NCBI GenBank assembly: GCA_951802425.1
Contig: OX637803.1
Coordinates: forward strand, 1,674,001-1,738,000
DNA length: 64,000 nucleotides
Source of the DNA: Clavaria fumosa
Lineage: Eukaryota > Basidiomycota > Agaricomycetes > Agaricales > Clavariaceae
Reading direction: 5' to 3'
Part shown: positions 56,404-64,000 of the stretch, piece after piece
Position numbering within the stretch: the first letter of the stretch is position 1
Layout of the letters: every line of letters starts with the position of its first letter
Notes under the pieces: model-generated
Told to the model about the DNA's origin: nothing
What the model saw: the letters and a program-made list of their open reading frames with translations, nothing else
Databases searched by the model: none
Position numbers and translations under genes: made by a program

Positions 56404-57348
56404 GACGGTGCTTGTGACGTGCGTGTGTACGTGCAGTGTGCGTATGTATGTACGAGGGCGGTAAGGGCGGAGTGCGTGGGTGTGTGGGGAGGGATGTGTA
56501 GAGGCGCGGATGGGGTGGTTGCTGGCTTCGAAAGGGGGATACGGGTGGGAAAGTGAGCAGCGCGTCGGAATAACCGCGGTGGTTTAAAGAAGTAAAAGAG
56601 GGCGGATGTGGTGCGGGTGCGTGTAATTTATTTTGAGCGGGTGCTGAGCGCAGGGTTGGTGATCATGAGCAGGATCGCGAGGGGATGAGAGTACGGGGTT
56701 GTATGTGACGGGGACAGTACCTCGAGGAGCGGCGACTGATAAGCTCGTGGGACTGATTGGACTGACCGGGGTACTCGCCCGAATGAAGGGTGAGATGGTC
56801 GGGGATTAAGCGGTCGACGACGACGACGACGACGATGAGGACGAGGACCGACGACGACGACGACGAGAACGATGAACGGCGACGACGGCGAGCTTTGCCG
56901 AAAAAATCTGTTGAAAAATAAATATTTTACAAAAATTATATATAAAATAAATAAAATAAAAAGTGTGACAGAAAAAGTGTAAAAATTACCTTGCGATTTA
57001 ATTAGGATGTTAGATTTTGAAGGGGTTGGATTGAATGAGACTGGAAGTGTTGGTTGAGGTAGGTTTTTATAGTAGTTTGTCGTCGTGTCGTTGAATGAGG
57101 TCCGTAAGTGTGGTCGACGAGGGTTGTTGTTAGGACAAGGGGGGGGACCGAATAAAGTGGTGGAGCGTGACCCTTTTTCAACCAAGACCCTTGAACCGTG
57201 CGGTGTGCCGAAATGGGAGCATTACAGGGAACGGGAACGGGAACACAATATTATTATACACAACGACGAGCTCGTCGTTGTCTCCATCGTTGTCTAAGGA
57301 CAGTTCCGTGCGTTCCTCGAAAACTATTACTATGATTGATACAACAAG
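56404..57348. other. upstream region of the AT-hook gene, with (GAC)n tracts
   Basis: About 950 bp. GAC/GACGAC trinucleotide tracts at 56815-56875 and an AT-rich patch at 56910-57000 are seen. A 185-codon minus frame (56628-57185) runs through these repeats and has no domain. Confidence 0.4.
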
Positions 57349-58706
57349 TCACGTCGACTTGCTCTTATGACCCCATACCAGTCTATCACACCGATTTCTC
57401 TCTTGCTCATTCATCACCCATCCCCATGGCAGCGGCAGCAGCATCCCCACCCTCTTTTGGTACGCCTCATAAGCAGCAGGGTATTTGGACCGCGTGACGC
57501 TCTCCGTGAACAACGTAGAACCCGTGAACAGCCCAATCAGCCCAAGCGCGGGCGCAAATGACGCCACCAGCCACTCCACCGCACTTGACGAACACTGGCG
57601 CAGAGGCAACGACAGCGCCGGGAACAGCCCAATCAACACCTGTGCATACACGTCAGATAACTTTTTTTAAAAAAAAGACCTAAAAATAATAATCACTCAC
57701 CCAAAAGCTCTGCTCGCATAGAAAATTAGGATGGCGGCTGTACGCCCACAGGCCCGTCGTGACAAATCCGCGCCGCGCGTCCGCCGCCGTGTACGGCATC
57801 CCCGAGAATGGCCACTTGGATGACTTGGGCATCAGCACTTTGGCCGCCCTCGCAGCCTGCTCGTCTTCTTCGCCGGTGGAGGGCGCGTTCCTCAGCACGA
57901 TCCGTTTGAAGCTCTGATAGCTGTGCTGCTGGTTGTCCGCCGTGAACTCGATAAGCAGTATCACCAGCCCGATTACAAACAACGTGTAATCCGTGCTGGT
58001 GAGCGGGTCAGGGGGAAGGTAGACTACCACAAGGTAGACGGGATAGGCCAGCGACAGGAGGAGGACATTCTGGATGAACGCTACGATGGACTCACGATAA
58101 GAAAAGATATTGATAAACAGGGGGTGTATTAAAAAAATACTCACAAATGAACACGAGGTTGAAAAGCTGGAAAAGCATCCGGCTCATTTTCTGGCGCAAT
58201 AATTCCCAGCGGTAGTCTTCCTCATTTCTAACAAAGTCCGTCAATACCAAAAACAGTCATGAGCGGAGAACGACGGACGGTTTCAATATGCCACGTCGCC
58301 ACGCATTGTACGTCAGCCGTAACGTCCACACAGCCTAACAACAGTTCACATCTCAGCCTTCCCTAAGCGATGGACGGGGACCACTCACAATGAGCAAAGC
58401 CATGAGCAGCCCCTTGGGGCTATAATACATCCTCACAGAGAGGGGCACAGCAAGCGGGGTGTACGGCAGGACGAACAGACGCGCGATCTTCGGGAGCGGG
58501 TCGTCCGACGGCAAGAAGGGCATCAGCGCAAAGTACACAGCGTACACCGTGGGCAGAACCGACCACAGTCGGTCCACCTGCGATACGTTGCCCGTCAGAA
58601 GCGAGTTGACCCACGTCCCCACGCTCAAGACGATGCAGAGCGTCGCCGGCCACTGGAGCGCCGGCGGGGCGTACGCCACGATGGCACCGATGGGCGTTTG
58701 GTACAT
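57349..58706 (-). CDS. DUF1295 integral membrane protein (steroid-reductase-like fold)
   Basis: Starts MYQTPIGAIVAYAPPALQWP at 58706. Hydrophobic segments follow: ATLCIVLSVGTWVNSLLTG, LWSVLPTVYAVYFALMPFL, VLLLSLAYPVYLVVVYLP and YTLFVIGLVILLIEFTAD. The DUF1295 signature region reads DNQQHSYQSFKRI then RRGFVTTGLWAYSRHPNFLC and EQSFWV. The C-terminus has LFTGSTLFTESVTRSKYP and AAYEAYQKRVGMLLP. The YSRHPNFxxEQ motif is the cofactor-binding signature shared with ER sterol reductases and isoprenylcysteine methyltransferases. The substrate is unknown. Multi-exon, stop at 57349. Confidence 0.88.
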
Positions 58707-60161
58707 TGCCTTTTGTTTTTCAAATTAGAGAGCTTTTCGTTTGGGCGAGTTTAATGACGGCGCTGGCCGTCGGTATTGGTGTTGGTTGATACGTTGATGG
58801 GCAACCATGCAAAGTTCGACGGTGCACGTTTTAAGATTATTAATAAGATAATGACGGGCAATCAATCACGTGTGAGATTCACATGATTGCTGTGAAGCCT
58901 TGCCAGCTGCTCTCCCTCATACAGTATATACCATGATACCAATCTTTACCACTTTTAACATGTACTGTGGTATATACACTATTGCCTGGATTATACTGTC
59001 TCCATACCAAAAAGTGGAAAGACAGGGTCATTAGCAAGAGACTTGATTGTTTGTGCATCAGCATTGCCTTGGCATTCCAGCTTCTGGAACATTACACAGG
59101 GAGAATTCTCCCCTTGATGGCCTGCACATATGCCCCTTTGGACACAAAGAGGGCAATGGCCATAGCCAAGAATGGGCACCACATCCAGTGGCAGCCTCAG
59201 CCTGACATCAGCAAAACAGCTTGGCTAAGTTGTCAGTATAGACAGGTATGGACCAGTATGTAACACCCCAAGACAACTTGGGGTGTTACAAACCAGCCCA
59301 TACCTGTCTATACTTACATTTAGCTGAACTGTTTTGCTGATACTAAAATCAACTGAAAGAGTTCTAAGTAAATGATGAACATTGAAATCAATGACTTGTG
59401 CCTGCATCCTTTGCCATTTTGCTGACAAAACTGTGAAGGCCAGTTCTCATACTCTGCTTGGCTCTTGAAGTGATGGTGTGGGAGGTTACCTGCAGTGGCC
59501 AAATCAAGGATGCAGGGGCAAACAAATGGGGTGTGCTTTAGTGTGGGCTTCAAGACAAGTTTGATGTGGTGTCTTACAGTAATCTTGACAGAATGCATTT
59601 CATTCTTGTGTGCCCTGCCATTTCTGCAGGATCAAAAAATTAAAATAAAATAAATGCATCACAGAAAAGTAATTTAGAAATCAGAGAAAGAAAAGAAACC
59701 TTTGGACAAAATCTGCCATTTTTACTTTTCAATTTATTTTTCTGCACATGCCATTCACTTTTCTGCATGTGCCATTACTTTTCTGCTGGTGAAATTTACT
59801 TTTCTGACAGTGAAATTTAATTTTCTGCATGTGCCATTTTCTTTTCTGACACTACAATTTGTCCATCAAAATGAAGTCAAAAATGAAATTATGCATGCAG
59901 AAAGTTCACACCCATTTAAGAAAGTAAATTCACCCTGGGATAAGTAAAATTCTTTTTTGGAGATGAATGATGCCTTAAAATTTCAAAATATTTATGTGCA
60001 ATGGATCCCTTCATAGTAATTGACAAGTTGGTGTTTGTCAGCACTGAGTTGCCGTGGTACCTACTTACTCTCCTCTGACCAGCACCACCACTATGCCGAG
60101 CACAACGACGAGCACAACGACGAGCATAACGACAACAACAGCGAGCACAATGACGGCGACG
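58707..60161. other. AT-rich decayed region between DUF1295 and SDE2
   Basis: About 1.45 kb. Holds the 135-bp palindrome at 59207 and degenerate copies of a unit of about 22 bp (ttttctgcatgtgccatt type) at 59722-59850. No gene is recognised; the frame at 58967-59263 has no domain. The last 160 bp is an ACGA/CAACGA-rich leader to SDE2. Confidence 0.45.
59207..59341. repeat. 135-bp imperfect palindrome
   Basis: Arms of about 65 nt (59207-59272 and 59277-59341) around a 4-nt centre match at roughly 54 positions. The inner 13 bp (gtaacaccccaag) and a 17-bp block (agtataga caggtatgg) are perfect, and the outer end is atcagcaaaacag. Confidence 0.88.
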
Positions 60162-61159
60162 ATGTCTACCACAATTCTCCTCTCAACCTTTGCTCCCTTC
60201 CCTTCTATGTTACTCTCCGTCCCATCCTCGACACCCCTCTCAGACCTCCTCCCCCTCCTCCTCAAACAGCATCCCTCCTTCCCCCCCTCCGCCGACCTCG
60301 TGTTGACGCCGCATGCCGGAGTGCTTCCACCCGACCCACGCACCCCGCTCTCTGCTCTCCACCCGCACACCCCCGACGCCCTTTCCATACCAGCTGCAGC
60401 TGCGTCGTCGCCGCTGGTCTCGCTCAGACTGTGCCCGCGTGTGCGCGGCGGCAAGGGCGGCTTCGGCTCGCAGCTGCGTGCGGCGGGGGGCCGCATGAGC
60501 AGTCAGAAGACGAGCAACAACGACTCGTGCCGCGACCTCAGCGGACGCCGGCTCAGCACCCTCAAGGAAGCGAAGAAGTGCGTCGCCGTCATCGTCCGTT
60601 CTTCCTGTTCTCTACTTATCTTTCGGCTGCTAGGCTCGTTGAATACTTGGAGAGCGAGCCAGCGCGCAAGCGCGCAGCCGCGGAGGCGCAACGCGCCAAG
60701 CTTGAGGCGCTCGAGCGCAAACTCGGCATCAACGGTGGCGCCAACGGTAGCGGCAGTAGTAGCGCTACGGACACGCTCGCCGGTCAGAAGCGCCGCTTCG
60801 ATGATACAGAGTACCTCGAGCAGAGCAAGGAGATTGTTGACAACGTCAAGAGTGCGGTCACCATCGGTAAGTGGATTAATGTTATTGTGTGTTTCGTCTT
60901 TTGCTTATCCATGAACTCAGGCCTGTTGAAGAAGAAAAAGAAGACGAGAAAGACGGTTGAGCAACCCGTTTCCTCCCCGTCAGATCAGGCAAAACGCTCG
61001 CCTGAAGCAGCAGTAGAGAATTCCAACAGCGGCATGAATTACGTAGCAGACACCCAGAATCAGGCGACTGCTGACGTTCCCGCTACCAACGCAGCTGAGA
61101 AGGTTGCCCCATTCGTGGCGCCTACTGTGACCGCTGCTCTGGCGGCTGTGGGAGCTTGA
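60162..61159 (+). CDS. SDE2: SDE2, ubiquitin-like precursor of spliceosome/replication factor
   Basis: Three exons in phase: 60162-60578, 60634-60866 and 60921-61159. The N-terminal ubiquitin-like part ([36 protein letters not shown]) ends at [25 protein letters not shown] is the cleavage site where deubiquitinases release active Sde2 (known in fission yeast). Next come [17 protein letters not shown], the charged helix [19 protein letters not shown] and LEALERKLG, then [20 protein letters not shown] and [11 protein letters not shown]. Earlier in-frame ATGs (60054, 60093) would add a Thr-rich head; 60162 fits the family best. Confidence 0.9.
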
Positions 61160-61311
61160 GCGGGGCTCAGCGGTATGATACTGTCGTAACCTTAATGTAG
61201 AACGTCTCCTGCGCAAAAGTATTTTTTGGGGGCGGGTGACAACATTGTGCTTTTTGGGTTTCCTCGCGCGAGCGAAGAACATCTATACAAGATATCCATT
61301 TCGTCTGCTCC

Positions 61312-62874
61312 TACTTCGGTTGACGGTCCGGCCTTAGCGAGCGCACCGTGTGGCCTGCATACGACTGCAAGTCAGAACCGAATTAAAAGGGAGGTTAAAA
61401 CCTTCGACTGACCAGCACGCCAAATTTCCTGGTCGTTGATCTCCGCGAGCTCCCGGGCGAGGTCCTCGCGATACGTCGCGCGGCCGTTGAACTCGAGCGC
61501 CTTGCGCGTCTCGGTACCATCCTTGACAGACTCGTACAGCCGCTCGAATACGGGAAGGTTAGTCCGTTCGAATATGGGCGCCCAGTCGAGCGCGCCGCGC
61601 CGCGCGGTCGTGGAGCATGCGGCGTACATGTAGTCCATGCTGGGTTGCGAGTGGATAAAGGTGCTTTGGGAGGGGAATGATTAGACGTACCCGTTCGCGC
61701 CGATCAGGGGGTAGAGAGACTCCGTAGCTTCTTCGACCGTCTCGTTGAAGGCTTCTGAGGGGCTATGGCCGTTTTTGCGGAGGACGGCGTACTGTGCGAG
61801 GAACAAGCCCTCTACGCGGCGCGGAGTAACCATAAACTCATGCTTTTAATACGCACAGCATGCTAAGGACTCACGAATAGCTCCCATGAGCTGAATAAAG
61901 TAATGGTGAACCAATCAAGTAGTTGTTTAATACACGGGGAACACGCACCACGCCGCGTTCACCATACAGATCGGAGTACACCTCTTTCTCAAATGTGGTC
62001 TCATACATGTATCCAGTGCCGATGGCGACGCCCAGTGCGACGGCTTTCTCCTTTGCTTTGCCAGAGACGTCTTGCCAGACGGCGACACTAGCATTAATGC
62101 CCCTGCCTTCTAGGAAGAGCGAGCGGAGGGTGCGCCCGGAGCCCTTAGGCGCGACGAGAATGACGTCGATGTCGGGCGGGGGCACGACGTGCGTGTCGTC
62201 CTTGTACACGATGGAGAAGCCGTGCGAAAAGTAGAGCGTCTTGCCCGCGGTAATGAGCGGCTTCAGTGTGGGCCACGTCGAAGACTGGGCCGCGTCCGAG
62301 AGGAGGTTCATGATGTAGGTGCCGCGCTTAATGGCTTCCTCGATGGGGAAGAGAGACTTGCCTGGGACCTGTTGTTTGGGTGATCAGAGCTCTTTTGTTG
62401 AGTAAATAGGTCGCAGCGAAGAGAGTTTACCCAGCCGTCGGCCTCAGCCTGTTTCCAGCTCTCGCCGCCTTGACGGACGCCGACGATGACGTTGAGACCG
62501 TTGTCGCGGGCGTTCAAGCTTTGGCCATGCCCCTGCGATCCATAGCCGATCATGGCGAGGGTGTCATTCTTGAAGTACTCCCTAAGTTTGGGTAGAGGCC
62601 AATCAGTACGCTCATAGATAACTTCTTTCGTCCCAGCAAAGTCGAGGGTTTTGATTCCACGGAGGGTCTGGATTGACTGACAATTGAGGAGACGAAGCAA
62701 AGAAATGAGTGAAAGAAAGCAACGCACTTGGAGCACTGGCTTTCTGGCGATGAAAGCTTTCGGGAGCAGGGAGGAGGCTCTATGGAACTGGGCAGTCGCC
62801 GAGCCAACGACTTGGGTTCTCCGCGACGCTGCACGCAGCGTGTTCACTGCTAACCTGGAGGAGAGAGTGGCCAT
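61312..62874 (-). CDS. ILV5: ketol-acid reductoisomerase, mitochondrial
   Basis: The second step of Val/Leu/Ile synthesis: isomerises and reduces 2-acetolactate with NADPH and Mg. The mitochondrial presequence is [20 protein letters not shown]. An intron of about 80 nt lies before [20 protein letters not shown]. The Rossmann loop is [14 protein letters not shown]. Later exons give [59 protein letters not shown] and [20 protein letters not shown]. The knotted C-domain reads [20 protein letters not shown], ending [12 protein letters not shown] at 61312. It is full length with catalytic Asp/Glu regions present. It diverges from the homoaconitase gene. Confidence 0.95.
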
Positions 62875-63157
62875 GGCGGTGTAACTCAGGCTTTAGAAGA
62901 AGAAAAGCACGGCTATAAAACCCTGCAATGTTATTTCAAACCGTTCAAAGACTAAGTCCAAGGACAGCGTCAATGACTCGACGTCGAGCAACGAACACTT
63001 TTTCCCTGGTAAAAAAAATTACTTTCTTCTGTTATAATTTCACGGCGGAGTCGTGAACCAACGAGGAAGGTGGAAATTTTGCGTCGGTCGTCGTCGGCCG
63101 AAGCGGGCGACGTGGGGTAAACTCGACGACGACCGCGACGAACACGGCGCAGACGAC
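62875..63157. promoter_or_regulatory. shared ILV5/LYS4 promoter with a Gcn4-type site
   Basis: 283 bp between the start codons of two mitochondrial amino-acid biosynthetic genes. tgactc at 62974-62979 matches the core of the Gcn4/Cpc1 general-control site. tataaaa lies at 62916-62922. Co-regulation under amino-acid starvation is inferred from the site and the gene pair. Confidence 0.55.
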
Positions 63158-64000
63158 ATGATCCTCGACGCGTTCCGCGCGTACGCTCGCTCACCCCTTT
63201 GCTGGTACGTCGATGGGCGCGTACAGCCAGCTCGCTGTCTCGCACGTTCTCGTAGATATTTCGCGACTGGGACAGACCACCAGCGTCCCAGCATACCGCA
63301 GACCATCATCGAAAAGATCGTACAGAGGTATGCCGTCGGTCTGCCTCCAAATAAGGTCGTCAAGGCCGGCGACGACCTCATGATTCGTCCTGAGCACGTC
63401 ATGACCCACGACAACACCGGCCCAGTCATCTCTAAGTGCGCTGATCCTCTGTTCCCTTCGCGTTGCTTGCTGCCCCATTCAATGTCTCACGCAGGTTCAA
63501 TTCCATAGGAGCCACACGAATACGCGACCCTAAGCAACCCGTCTTCACGCTCGACCACGACGTGCAGAACAGATCTCCCAAAAATCTCGCCAAGTATGCC
63601 TCCATTGAGGCCTTTGCCCGTAAGCACGGCATCGATTTCTACCCAGCGGGACGCGGCATCGGGCACCAAATTCTCATCGAAGAAGGATACGCCTTTCCAT
63701 ACACCCTCACCGTTGCCAGCGACAGCCATAGCAATATGTATGGTGGCGTCGGCTGTGTCGGGACACCCATCGTGCGTACGGACGCCGCCGCCCTTTGGGC
63801 TACTGGCCAAACCTGGTGGCAAGTCCCAAGGATGGTCAATGTCGAGTTGAAGGGCAAACTCAGGCAGGGTGTCTCCGGAAAAGATGTGATCGTCGCCCTT
63901 TGCGGGTGCTTCAACCAGGACGAGGTGCTCAACGCTGCCGTCGAGTTCACCGGTGAAGGCGTCGCAGGCCTTAGCGTCGACGACAGGCTCACCATCGCTA
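63158..64000 (+). CDS. LYS4: homoaconitate hydratase, N-terminal part (continues past window)
   Basis: A mitochondrial Fe-S enzyme of the fungal alpha-aminoadipate lysine pathway. The presequence is [20 protein letters not shown] then Arg-rich RSRRYFATG. Exon 1 (63158-63435) holds [20 protein letters not shown] and [19 protein letters not shown]. From 63495 it reads [60 protein letters not shown] and [20 protein letters not shown], then [37 protein letters not shown] and the PAGRGIGHQ segment are aconitase-superfamily substrate motifs, and the GIGHQI form favours homoaconitase. The C-terminal domains lie beyond 64000. Confidence 0.93.

Noticed and set aside
56628..57185. 185-codon minus-strand frame upstream of the AT-hook gene
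   Set aside because: Runs through GAC trinucleotide and AT-rich repeats with no domain; more likely promoter or leader sequence.

Overview
The window is gene-dense nuclear DNA from a filamentous basidiomycete, most likely an Agaricomycete. Genes lie on both strands, and almost every one is cut by several short (about 50-65 nt) introns. Characteristic content includes a DUF6593 protein, tyrosine-kinase-like kinases and a Rap/Rsr1-type GTPase with a CaaX box. I cannot name the species. All gene models below were spliced by hand from reading frame, GT-AG (rarely GC-AG) sites and recalled protein families. No search was run.

Layout. 1-16.3 kb is a compact housekeeping block: OLA1 (3' part off the left edge), a small secreted Pro/Ala/Val-repeat protein, a MED25-like Mediator subunit, a PITH-domain protein, an ASPSCR1/UBX protein, the tRNA-thiolation E1 UBA4 head-to-head with APC10, a DDT/WHIM/PHD chromatin protein, an Alba-domain protein and a UPF0303 protein. 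16.5-29.1 kb is an accessory island: a protein kinase, two broken copies of the peroxin gene PEX12, a 343-bp repeat in tandem whose second copy is split by about 5 kb (mostly a GC-rich minisatellite), a 1.3-kb unit repeated 2.3 times in tandem, and a run of three strong palindromes. 29.4-44.8 kb returns to housekeeping: an atypical Rab-like GTPase, the DEAD-box helicase DBP2 with an exceptionally long intron, a Rap-like GTPase, an SR-type cyclophilin, eIF4B, ARPC2, SEM1/DSS1, a DUF6593 protein, an intron-containing tRNA-Arg, and the mRNA exporter MEX67.

44.8-53.8 kb is AT-rich accessory DNA. It holds a copia-like gag remnant and a 4.36-kb gene for a HeLo/MLKL-like N-terminus, a tyrosine-kinase-like kinase and 18 TPRs. 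It also carries two complete MITE-type elements with target-site duplications. 53.9-64 kb holds an AT-hook/Myb-like regulator, a DUF1295 membrane protein, a decayed stretch with a 135-bp palindrome, SDE2, and the divergent pair ILV5/LYS4, whose shared promoter carries a Gcn4-type site.

The most notable system is the HeLo-like/kinase/TPR protein. Its design resembles fungal NLR and animal MLKL cell-death proteins, with a helical effector-like N-terminus, a catalytically complete kinase and a homogenised repeat sensor, but in one polypeptide and without an NTPase domain. The long DBP2 intron, at a site known to be conserved in the p68/Dbp2 family, is the best candidate for RNA-level autoregulation.
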